DNA of 64,000 bases from Paraburkholderia fungorum (lineage in GTDB: Bacteria > Pseudomonadota > Gammaproteobacteria > Burkholderiales > Burkholderiaceae), in NCBI RefSeq assembly GCF_003610895.1, contig NZ_MCAS01000021.1:1-64000 (forward strand). Direction: 5' to 3'. Both the position numbers and the translations under genes were made by a program. Every line of letters starts with the position of its first letter. Position 1 is the first letter of the stretch. This document shows positions 45,200 to 53,632 of this stretch, piece after piece. A model generated the notes under the pieces. That model was not told the DNA's origin. It worked only from the letters and a program-made list of their open reading frames with translations, and ran no database searches.

Positions 45200-45763
45200 T
45201 CAAGGCGGCGTGCCTCCCATGAAAACGTGCGGAAGATCGATCGACTCACCGGACTCGCGCGCCCGGCGCTGCCAGTACACAGCACACGCATAATCGCGTG
45301 CGACGTCGCCCTCGCCGCCGTACAGGTTGCCAAGACGTTTTTGCGCGGGGCCATAGCCCGCAACGGCTGCGATGCCGTACCAGCCGAGCGCTTCTTCGAG
45401 CCGGCCGGCCGCGTCGTACAACTGCGCGCAGTGATAGGCGGCGAGCCGGTCCAGCGCGGCGCTGGGTTGCGCGGCGCAGCGCGGATCGTCCATGTGCGCG
45501 AGCGGCACACGGTGAGGTGCCTCGGCCGGTTTCTTCTGCTCATGCGCGGACGGCGGTAACGGATAGCCGAGCGAGCAGGCCACTTGTGGCTCCGCGGCAA
45601 CGTCGGAGACCGTCGTCGCGGCAAGCACAACGGCAATCGCGGCGTTCCTCAATGCGGCAGCGGCGGACGCGGGCGAAATCGTCCACTTCAGGAGGAACGT
45701 TGCAAGCAGCGTTGCAAGCGATGCAGCAAGCAATTGCATGAGCCATCTCACGGACGCGTTCAC
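45200..45763 (-). CDS. Small Sel1-repeat exported protein coupled to tpsA
   Basis: A 187-residue protein with two hydrophobic N-terminal stretches (LMQLLAASLATLLATFLL and AAIAVVLAATTVSDVAAE), the second resembling a signal peptide cut. The C-terminal half has Sel1/TPR-like repeats (AAYHCAQLYDAAGRLEEALGWYG-type helix, then GPAQKRLGNLYGGEGDVARD). The start is GTG 45763: GGAGG lies seven bases upstream and GTGA overlaps the tpsA stop, so translation is coupled to tpsA. The repeat type matches the C-terminal tail of the kinase encoded next, suggesting a shared partner. Function unknown. Confidence 0.72.
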   Translation of the reverse strand: MNASVRWLMQLLAASLATLLATFLLKWTISPASAAAALRNAAIAVVLAATTVSDVAAEPQVACSLGYPLPPSAHEQKKPAEAPHRVPLAHMDDPRCAAQPSAALDRLAAYHCAQLYDAAGRLEEALGWYGIAAVAGYGPAQKRLGNLYGGEGDVARDYACAVYWQRRARESGESIDLPHVFMGGTPP

Positions 45764-48700
45764 GGACAGACCTCCGCCGCACGCAAGCGCACACTCTCGT
45801 CGCGCGGCTCGGCCACGGCATGATCGGCGAGCCGGCACGGCGCCGGCATGCGCACCTCGAGGTCGCCCTCATGCGGATAGGTCTGAACCTGCTCGAGGTC
45901 GCCGGCGAATCCATACTTCACCTTCAACGTGAATTCGTCCTCCTGATGCATCTGGTTCACCATCGCCGACTGAATCCCTGCCTGCACCGAGGAAATAGCG
46001 CTGATCAGCACGTTGTTGCCGATACACGGGCCCATGTTGACGCGCGCGCAGTTGACCTTCGTGCCGATCGAGAAGCGGGTCTGCTGGCCGTCAGGCAGCA
46101 GAAAAAACGCATCGTAGCCAGACACGAGCGACAGCTTGCCGACGTTGTTCAAAACGAACTCGCCCGGCAGCGCCGCGCCGATATTCTGGTTGTCCTTCGC
46201 CGTGAGCGTGATGCTGTTCGCGCTCACCGACGCGCCGCTCGCCGTGGTGACGGGACCGCCCGCGACAATCGTGAGCGCGTCGCCGACCACGGTGCCGCCG
46301 AAGGTCGTGGCGCCGCCGCTCGTCGTCGACAAGGTGCCGGCCGTGCCGGAGACGGTGAGCGCGCCGCCCGCCGTCACGTTCATCGTGCCCGGCGTCGACA
46401 GCGCTAGCGCGAGATCCTGCGCGCTCTTGAGCGAGCCCCCCGCGGCACGCGCCGTGACCAGCGCGCCGAACGTGTTGGCAAGATCGAGGATCAGGTTACC
46501 GTTCGGCGTGCTGAGCGTAGTCGCGCCAGTCACCTGGAGCACACCGCTCTGCGTGATGTCGCCGCCCGCGCTCGCGTTCAGCGAAGCCACATTGGACGCG
46601 CCGAAGTTCAGCGCGCCCACGCTGTTCACGCTGGCCGGTCCGCCGCTCAATTGCAGCGAGCTGCCGAATTGATTGGCCTGGTTGAGCGTAATCGCGGCGC
46701 CACCGGTCGTCGCGATCGAGGTCGTCCCGCTGACCGTCGCGGCAGCAGATTGCGTAACGGCGCCATCCGACTGCAATGTCAGACTCGCAAGCGTCGTTGT
46801 GCCGAGCTGGATGCCGCCCGTATCGGCACTGAGGACGAGCGACCCGCCGCCGGTGAACGTGCTCGCGCCGGTGAAATGATTAAAGGCGTTGGCGGCGTTG
46901 AGCGTGGAGCCGGCACTGATGTCGAACGTCGCGCCGCGCACGTTGAGCGCACCCGACAAGGTGTTGAGTCCACCGCTTGCGACAAGCGTGCTGCCGTTGA
47001 GCAGGCTGAGGTTGTTGCCAAGCGTGGTGCCGGCGAGCGCGAGCGCCGCGCCGCTGCTCACGGTCGCGAGACCGCTGCCGAGCGACCCCCCGGCGCCCAT
47101 GGCGAGCGTGCCTTGTGCGATCGACGTGCCGCCGGTATAGCTATTGGCGCCGTTTAACGCAACGAGTCCTGCGCCCTGTTTGGTCAGCGACTGTCCTGTG
47201 CCGTTGTCGCGAATCACACCGTTCACGGTGAGCGTTGCGTTTGACGCCGCCGATACCGTGCTGCTGCCGCTCAGTGTGATGGGCCCATTCGCGACGCCAT
47301 TGCCGGCCGTCGTTTCCAGTGTGCCGCCCGCCAGCGTGACGGCATTCGCGAGCGTGTTCTGCAGATCGAGCGAAGCACCGCTGCCGACCACGATCGCGCC
47401 GCCCTGCGCGCCTGCCGTGCCGCTGCTCTTCAGCGCGAGCGTACCGCCTGTCACGGCGGTGCCGCCGGAGTACGTCTGGGCCGTATCGAAGCTCAGCGTG
47501 CCGGTGTTCTGTTTGCTGACCGCGCCGCCACCGCTGATCGCGCCGTTGAAGGTGCTGTCCGACGCCTGGTCGAAGATGAGGTTTGTCCCGCCGGCGAGCG
47601 CAATGTTGCCGTTCAGGCTGGCCGAATTGCCTTGCAGCGCGCCGCCAGTCACGCTTGTACCGCCCGTGAAGCTGCTGACGCCGTTCAGCGTCACTAGGCC
47701 CGCCCCACTGGCGACCAGGGCTCCCGCCGATGCGCCGTTGCCGAGCGCGCCGTTGATCGTAAGCACGGCGTTGCTTCCGGTCGAGAAGATGTTGCTGCCG
47801 TTGAGCGTCACGGCGCCGTTCACGATGCCGTTACCGGTGGTCGTCTCCAGTGTGCCGCCGTTCAACGTCACCGCATTCGCGACCGAATTCTGCACGTCCA
47901 GTGCCGCGCCGCTGCTCACCGTGATCGCGCCGGCCGAAGCACCGGCCGTACCGTTTCCGGTCAGGGCCAACGTGCCGTTCGTCACGCTCGTGCCGCCGGT
48001 GTAGGTCTGACTGGTGCCGATCGTCAGCGTGCCGCCATTCTGTTTCGTGACCGCACCGGCGCCGCTGATCGTGCCGCTGAACGTGCCGTTCGATGCCTGA
48101 TCGAACACCAGCCCCGTCCCACTGGCGAGTGCGATATTGCCTTGCAGGCTGGAGGTATTACCCTGTAGCACGCCGCCTGTCACCGTCGTGCCGCCGCCAT
48201 AGCTCTGCGCGCCATTGAACGTTAGCGTGCCGGCGTTCTGCTTTTTGACCGCACCCGTCCCACTGATCGAGCCGGTGAACGTGCCGTTCGATGCCTGATC
48301 GAACACTAGCGAAGCGTTGTTCGTGATGCTGCCCTGCAGACTCTGCGTGTTGCCCTGTAACGTGCCACCGCTCACCAGCGTGCCGCCGCCGTATGTGTTG
48401 ACGCCGGTCAGCACCACCGTGCCCAGTCCACTCACGGTGAGCGCGTTCGGTGAACCGCCGCCGCTAATTACTCCACTTACCGTTAGCGTCGCGCCGGAAC
48501 CGGTTGCAAAAGTGCCGCTGTTGCTCAACGCGACCGGTCCGCTCACGGCGCCGTTGCCGGTCGTCGTTTCCAACGTGCCACCGCTCAGCGTCACTGCATT
48601 GGCAAGTGTGTTCTGCACGTCCAGTGCTGCGCCGCTGTTCACCGTGATCGCGCCAGCTGGAGCGCCGGCCGTGCCGCTGCCCGTCAAGGCCAAGGTGCCG

Positions 48701-51700
48701 CCGTTGATTGTCGTGCCGCCGCTGAACGTGTTGATGCCGGTCAGCATTACCGTGCCCGTGCCGTTCACCACCAGCGCGCCTGCTGGTGCACCGTCGACAA
48801 CGATGCCGCCAACCGTCAGCGTCGCGTTATTGCCCGTCGAAAACGTGTTGCCGCCGTTCAGCGTCACCTGGCCGTTCACCATGCCGCTGCCGGTCGTCGT
48901 TTCCAGCGTGCCGCCGTTCAGCGTCACTGCATTCGCAAGCGTGTTCTGCACGTCCAGCGCGGCTCCGCTGCCTACCGTGATCGAACCTGACTGTACTCCG
49001 GCCGTGCCGCTGCCCGTCAGGGCCAGCGTGCCACCGGCGACGTTCGTGCCGCCCACATAGCCTTGCGTCGAGTCGAATGTCAGCGTGCCGGTGTTCTGCT
49101 TTGTGACCGCACCCGTCCCACTGATCGTGCCGGTGAAGGTGCCATTCGATGCCTGATCGAACACTAGCGAAGCGTTGTTCGTAATGGTGCCCTGCAGACT
49201 CTGCGTATTGCCCTGCAACGTGCCACCGCTCACCAGCGTGCCGCCGCCGTATGTGTTGACTCCCGTCAGCACCACCGTGCCTGGCCCGCTAACGGTAAGC
49301 GCATTTGGAGAAACGCCGCCGCTGACTACGCCACTCACCGTTAGCGTTGCACCAGCACCGGTTGCAAAAATGCCGCTGTTGCTCAACGCGACCGGTCCGC
49401 TCACGGTGCCGGTGCCACTCGTCGTTTCCAGCGTGCCGCCGTTCAGCGTCACTGCATTCGCGAGCGTGTTCTGTACGTCCAGTGCGGCCCCGCTGCTCAC
49501 CGTGATCGCGCCAGCCGGAGCGCCGGCTGTGCCGCTGCCCGTCAGGGCCAGGCTGCCGCCGGTAACGTTTGTGCCACCGCTATAACCTTGTGCTGTGTCG
49601 AACGTCAGCGTGCCGGTGTTCTGTTTGGTGACCGCACCCGTCCCACTGATCGTGCCAGTGAACGTGCCGTTCGATGCCTGATCGAACACTAGCGAAGCGT
49701 TGTTCGTAATGGTGCCCTGCAGACTCTGCGTATTGCCCTTCAACGTGCCACCGCTCACCAGCGTGCCGCCGCCGTATGTGTTGATGCCGCTCAGCACGAC
49801 CGTGCCAGGTCCGCTAACGGTAAGCGCATTTGGAGAAACGCCACCGCTGACTACGCCACTCACCGTTAGCGTTGCACCAGAACCGGTTGCAAAAATGCCA
49901 CTGTTGCTCAACGCGACCGGTCCGCTCACGGTGCCGGTGCCGCTCGTCGTTTCCAGCGTGCCGCCGTTCAGGGTCACGGCGTTCGCAAGCGTGTTCTGTA
50001 CGTCCAGTGCGGCCCCGCTGCTCACCGTGATCGCGCCAGCCGGAGCGCCGGCTGTGCCGCTGCCCGTCAGGGCCAGCGTGCCTCCTGTAACGTTTGTGCC
50101 ACCGCTATAACCTTGTGCTGTGTCGAACGTCAGGGTGCCGGTGTTCTGTTTGGTGACCGCACCCGTCCCACTGATCGTGCCGGTGAACGTGCCGTTCGAT
50201 GCCTGATCGAACACCAGCGAAGCGTTGTTCGTAATGGTGCCCTGCAGGCTCTGCGTATTGCCCTGCAACGTGCCACCGCTCACCAGCGTGCCGCCGCCGT
50301 ATGTGTTGATGCCGCTCAGCACGACCGTACCCGGTCCACTCACGGTGAGCGCATTCGGCGACACGCCGCCACTGATTACGCCACTCACCGTTAGCGTTGC
50401 ACCGGTACCTGTTGCAAGAATGCCGCTGTTGCTCAACGCGACCGGTCCGCTCACGGTGCCGGTGCCGCTCGTCGTTTCCAGCGTGCCGCCGTTCAGCGTC
50501 ACGCCATTGGCAATCGTGCTCTGCACGTCCAGCGCTGCGCCGCTGCCTACCGTGATCGCTGAAGTGCCGGCCGCCTGGTTGTCCTTCAGCGTCAACGTGC
50601 CGCCCGTGACGCTCGTGTCGCCGCTATAACTCTGTGGACCGTTGAAGATCAGCGTGCCAGTGTTCTGCTTCGTCACCGCGCCAGCGCCGCTGATTGTGCC
50701 GCTGAACGTCCCGTTCGATCCCTGATCGAACACCAGCCCCGTGCCCGTAGCGACATTGACGATTCCTTGCAGGCTGGTGGTGTCACCCTGCAATGTGCCG
50801 CCCGTTACGCTCGTGCCGCCGCTATAACTCTGTGGACCGCTGAAGATCAGCGTGCCGGTGTTTTTCTTCGTCACCGCGCCAGCGCCGCTGATCGTGCCGC
50901 CGAACGTCCCGTTCGATGCCTGATCGAACACAAGGCCCGTGCCAGTGGCAACATTGATACCTCCTTGCAGACTGGAGGTATCACCCTGCAACGTACCGCC
51001 CGTCACACTCGTGCCACCGCTATAACTCTGTGTACCGCTAAAGATTAGCGTGCCAGCATTCTCTTTCGTCACCGCGCCGGCGCCACTGATCGAACCACCG
51101 AAGGTGCCATTCGATGTCTGATCGAACACCAGCCCCGTCCCACTGCCGACATTAATGCTTCCTTGCAAGCTGGAGGTATCGCCCTGCAACGTGCCGCCTG
51201 TGACGCTTGTCCCACCGCTGTAGCTCTGCGTGCCATTGAAGATCAGCGTGCCACTGTTCTGCTTCGTCACCGCGCCCGCGCCACTGATCGTGCCGCTGAA
51301 CGTGCCATTCGCCCCCTGATCGAACACCAGTCCCGCGCCAGTGGCAACGTTGATACCTCCTTGCAAACTGGAGGTATTGCCCTGCAACGTGCCACCCGTT
51401 ACGCTCGTGCCACCGCTATAACTCTGTGGACCGCTGAAGATCAGCGTGCCGATGTTTTGCTTCGTCACCGCGCCGGCGCCACTGATCGAGCCACCGAAGG
51501 TGCCATTCGATACCTGATCGAACACAAGCCCCGTCCCACTCGCGACATTGATGCTTCCCTGCAGACTGGTGGTATCGCCCTGCAACGTGCCACCCGTGAC
51601 GCTCGTGCCGCCGCTATAACTCTGTGGACCGCTGAAGATCAGCGTGCCGGCGTTCTCTTTCGTCACCGCCCCCGCGCCACTGATCGAACCAGTAAAAGTG

Positions 51701-53598
51701 CCGTTCGATGCCTGATCGAACACCAGTCCCGTGCCAGTGAGAAGATTGATGTTTCCTTGCAGACTGGTGCTGTTGCCTTGCAGCGTGCCGCCCTGGACCG
51801 TCGTGCCGCCGCTATAACTATTGGCTTGACTCAGCTGAAGCGTGCCGGCGGTCAACGTCAATCCACCGGTGCCCGAAATCGAACTGCCTGCGGACTGGGT
51901 AATCAGGTCGCCCGTATTGTTCGAGCCGAGGGTGATCGCTCCCGAACCGGAACTCAGGTTGCCGAGCGTTATGCCACTGGTGCCCTGCGTGCTAGTGTCG
52001 GTGCCGGCTTGCATCGATATGCTGCCGCCGTTGGTCGACAGCGAATGGCCGCCCATATCGATCGCCCCACCGGCCATGAGCGATATTGATGCCACAAACG
52101 TCGGCGCGGACCCCGTGTTGAGCGCCAGGTCCGCCATGAAGATGATGGAATTTGTAGCAGCAAGCGCGAGGTTGGCAGTCAACGAAAGCCCCACCAGCGT
52201 CGACGTCAACACATACGAATCGCCCGTACCACATGTGCCCGGATCCGCGGTCACAATGCACAGGTCCGTCGGATCGAGCAGCAGCGTGCCGCGCCGACCA
52301 TTCGGCGCGCTCAGATCCACTGTGCCGTCCACGGTCAGCAGACCTTTGCTCGAAATTTCCGCGTTACCGCCATTGCCGGCGTTGGCCCCGCCGCGCGAGA
52401 CGATCGCTCCGGAAAACTGCGTGCGGTCATTGGACCAGACGACGACCTGCCCGCCGTTACCCTGATCGGTTGCGCTAGCGTCCAGCATGGCCCCTTTCGC
52501 GATCGTCGTGGTCGACGCATTCTGCAATGGCCCCGCGCCATGCTCGGCGCCGCCCACCAGGATCGCACCGCCGCCGGCAGGACCGGACGCGTCGAGTTTC
52601 GCCGTACCGGCGAGCGCCAGTTGATCGCCGCTCACCGTAATGTTGCCGCCGTGACCACTCGCGCCCGCACCGCTCGCGTCGAGTGTTCCGCTGATCGATA
52701 CGATGCCTTGAGCGCCGCCGTTCAGTTGAATGTCTTCGCCATCCGAACTGATTGAGCGCGCGCGAATCACCCCGCTGCTGTTGATGACCGTATCGAGCGC
52801 ACTGTCACGCGCCTGCGCGCTCAGCATCACCGGGCCACCGGAGACAATGGTGCCGCTGTGGGTAATGCTGGCCTTGAACGCACTGGCGTCGACATTCACC
52901 GACAAGGGACTCTCGGCATCCAGCGTCATGCTGACCCGGTCTCCTGCAGCCAGTGCAACGCCGCCCGCTGCGCTCACGTTGCCGGCGTTGACGATCTGCG
53001 GCGCGATGAAAACGACCGCACCGTCGCGGGCGTTCACCGAGCCCTGATTGACAATGCTGCCCGCAGAACCGCCGTTCTGAAATGTGTAGCGCCCGGCAAG
53101 AAAATCGCTATCGGAGATGCCGAGTGTCGACGCGACGAAACTGCCGGTGTTCACCGACGCCCCCGGCGCGAACAACACGCCCGCCGGGTTGACCAGAAAG
53201 ACCTTGCCGGTCGCCGTGAGGCTGCCGAAGATCGACGAAGGCGAACCGCCCACCACCCGATTGAGTGCGACGGAACTGGCATTCGGCTGAACGAACGTGA
53301 CGCTGTTACCGTGACCAATTGAAAAGCTCTGCCAATTGATGATCGCGTTACTGCTGCCCTGGTTGACCACCAGTTGCTGGCCATTGGGTTGCGTCACCGT
53401 AACGTTGCCCGACACCACCTTGGCGCCGCTGGGCAAAGTCTGCGCGAGAGCGGCCGCACTCGTCAGCAGCAACGCGGGTCCCCATACGAGCGCGAGCACG
53501 CTGGGCGCCCACGAAAAGGCGCGCGTGCCGCAATGGCTCTCGTTGAAGCAACGATCGGAGCGACCCGCGTAACTCATCGATCCGTTTTTCCGCGACAT
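45760..53598 (-). CDS. Giant two-partner-secretion adhesin (TpsA, filamentous-hemagglutinin type)
   Basis: A 2612-residue exoprotein. An extended signal region (about 1-53, ending LLLTSAAALAQ) is followed by the TPS secretion domain (about 55-300: GNVTVTQPNGQQLVVNQGSS, INWQSFSIGHGNSVTF, VFLVNPAGVLFAPGA), which TpsB recognises. From about 590 to 2100 the protein is almost all beta-strand repeats of the autotransporter-associated type (GGTSVTGGTLQGDTSSLQG, FDQASNGTFSGTISGAGAV, TKQNTGTLTF). The C-terminal 500 residues are non-repetitive and have no toxin or VENN-type module, so an adhesin rather than a CDI toxin is likely. ATG 53598 has GGGGAG five bases upstream. The stop overlaps the Sel1 gene. 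Confidence 0.9.
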   Translation of the reverse strand: MSRKNGSMSYAGRSDRCFNESHCGTRAFSWAPSVLALVWGPALLLTSAAALAQTLPSGAKVVSGNVTVTQPNGQQLVVNQGSSNAIINWQSFSIGHGNSVTFVQPNASSVALNRVVGGSPSSIFGSLTATGKVFLVNPAGVLFAPGASVNTGSFVASTLGISDSDFLAGRYTFQNGGSAGSIVNQGSVNARDGAVVFIAPQIVNAGNVSAAGGVALAAGDRVSMTLDAESPLSVNVDASAFKASITHSGTIVSGGPVMLSAQARDSALDTVINSSGVIRARSISSDGEDIQLNGGAQGIVSISGTLDASGAGASGHGGNITVSGDQLALAGTAKLDASGPAGGGAILVGGAEHGAGPLQNASTTTIAKGAMLDASATDQGNGGQVVVWSNDRTQFSGAIVSRGGANAGNGGNAEISSKGLLTVDGTVDLSAPNGRRGTLLLDPTDLCIVTADPGTCGTGDSYVLTSTLVGLSLTANLALAATNSIIFMADLALNTGSAPTFVASISLMAGGAIDMGGHSLSTNGGSISMQAGTDTSTQGTSGITLGNLSSGSGAITLGSNNTGDLITQSAGSSISGTGGLTLTAGTLQLSQANSYSGGTTVQGGTLQGNSTSLQGNINLLTGTGLVFDQASNGTFTGSISGAGAVTKENAGTLIFSGPQSYSGGTSVTGGTLQGDTTSLQGSINVASGTGLVFDQVSNGTFGGSISGAGAVTKQNIGTLIFSGPQSYSGGTSVTGGTLQGNTSSLQGGINVATGAGLVFDQGANGTFSGTISGAGAVTKQNSGTLIFNGTQSYSGGTSVTGGTLQGDTSSLQGSINVGSGTGLVFDQTSNGTFGGSISGAGAVTKENAGTLIFSGTQSYSGGTSVTGGTLQGDTSSLQGGINVATGTGLVFDQASNGTFGGTISGAGAVTKKNTGTLIFSGPQSYSGGTSVTGGTLQGDTTSLQGIVNVATGTGLVFDQGSNGTFSGTISGAGAVTKQNTGTLIFNGPQSYSGDTSVTGGTLTLKDNQAAGTSAITVGSGAALDVQSTIANGVTLNGGTLETTSGTGTVSGPVALSNSGILATGTGATLTVSGVISGGVSPNALTVSGPGTVVLSGINTYGGGTLVSGGTLQGNTQSLQGTITNNASLVFDQASNGTFTGTISGTGAVTKQNTGTLTFDTAQGYSGGTNVTGGTLALTGSGTAGAPAGAITVSSGAALDVQNTLANAVTLNGGTLETTSGTGTVSGPVALSNSGIFATGSGATLTVSGVVSGGVSPNALTVSGPGTVVLSGINTYGGGTLVSGGTLKGNTQSLQGTITNNASLVFDQASNGTFTGTISGTGAVTKQNTGTLTFDTAQGYSGGTNVTGGSLALTGSGTAGAPAGAITVSSGAALDVQNTLANAVTLNGGTLETTSGTGTVSGPVALSNSGIFATGAGATLTVSGVVSGGVSPNALTVSGPGTVVLTGVNTYGGGTLVSGGTLQGNTQSLQGTITNNASLVFDQASNGTFTGTISGTGAVTKQNTGTLTFDSTQGYVGGTNVAGGTLALTGSGTAGVQSGSITVGSGAALDVQNTLANAVTLNGGTLETTTGSGMVNGQVTLNGGNTFSTGNNATLTVGGIVVDGAPAGALVVNGTGTVMLTGINTFSGGTTINGGTLALTGSGTAGAPAGAITVNSGAALDVQNTLANAVTLSGGTLETTTGNGAVSGPVALSNSGTFATGSGATLTVSGVISGGGSPNALTVSGLGTVVLTGVNTYGGGTLVSGGTLQGNTQSLQGSITNNASLVFDQASNGTFTGSISGTGAVKKQNAGTLTFNGAQSYGGGTTVTGGVLQGNTSSLQGNIALASGTGLVFDQASNGTFSGTISGAGAVTKQNGGTLTIGTSQTYTGGTSVTNGTLALTGNGTAGASAGAITVSSGAALDVQNSVANAVTLNGGTLETTTGNGIVNGAVTLNGSNIFSTGSNAVLTINGALGNGASAGALVASGAGLVTLNGVSSFTGGTSVTGGALQGNSASLNGNIALAGGTNLIFDQASDSTFNGAISGGGAVSKQNTGTLSFDTAQTYSGGTAVTGGTLALKSSGTAGAQGGAIVVGSGASLDLQNTLANAVTLAGGTLETTAGNGVANGPITLSGSSTVSAASNATLTVNGVIRDNGTGQSLTKQGAGLVALNGANSYTGGTSIAQGTLAMGAGGSLGSGLATVSSGAALALAGTTLGNNLSLLNGSTLVASGGLNTLSGALNVRGATFDISAGSTLNAANAFNHFTGASTFTGGGSLVLSADTGGIQLGTTTLASLTLQSDGAVTQSAAATVSGTTSIATTGGAAITLNQANQFGSSLQLSGGPASVNSVGALNFGASNVASLNASAGGDITQSGVLQVTGATTLSTPNGNLILDLANTFGALVTARAAGGSLKSAQDLALALSTPGTMNVTAGGALTVSGTAGTLSTTSGGATTFGGTVVGDALTIVAGGPVTTASGASVSANSITLTAKDNQNIGAALPGEFVLNNVGKLSLVSGYDAFFLLPDGQQTRFSIGTKVNCARVNMGPCIGNNVLISAISSVQAGIQSAMVNQMHQEDEFTLKVKYGFAGDLEQVQTYPHEGDLEVRMPAPCRLADHAVAEPRDESVRLRAAEVCP
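49061..50635 (-). repeat. Three 525-bp tandem repeats in tpsA (175 residues each)
   Basis: Identical landmarks recur at exact 525-bp steps: the CCTTG/TCGAATGTCAG boundary at 49061, 49586 and 50111, and GATCGAACAC at about 49156, 49681 and 50206. The second and third units are nearly identical for their first 400 bp; the last part of the third has drifted. Each unit codes for a block of about 175 residues including GTLQGNTQSLQGTITNNAS and TVSGPVALSNSGI. Related, more divergent copies lie downstream (about 46.8-49.0 kb). Confidence 0.85.
50630..51817 (-). repeat. Six 198-bp tandem repeats in tpsA (66 residues each)
   Basis: The landmark GAACAC recurs at 50728, 50926, 51124, 51322, 51520 and 51718, exactly 198 bp apart. 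Each unit codes for 66 residues with the core GTGLVFDQASNGTFGGSISG, GAGAVTKENAGTLIFSGPQS, YSGGTSVTGGTLQGDTSSLQG. The array adjoins the 525-bp array, and no unit is out of frame. Copy number probably varies between strains and may be collapsed in short-read assemblies. Confidence 0.88.
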
Positions 53599-53632
53599 CC
53601 CGTCTCCCCAGCGCACGGACCTCGGGTCCGCA

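Noticed and set aside
45760..46100. C-terminal contact-dependent inhibition toxin on TpsA
   Set aside because: No VENN-type motif or toxin-like domain; the downstream small gene is an exported Sel1 protein, not a typical immunity gene.
47144..51048. Several Val/Pro/Ala-rich plus-strand frames of 90-290 residues with mutual similarity
   Set aside because: They are the reverse strand of the tpsA repeats; the similarity merely mirrors the tandem repeats.
50630..51817. CRISPR-like regular repeats
   Set aside because: The 198-bp period is in-frame protein-coding sequence with no short repeat/variable spacer pattern.
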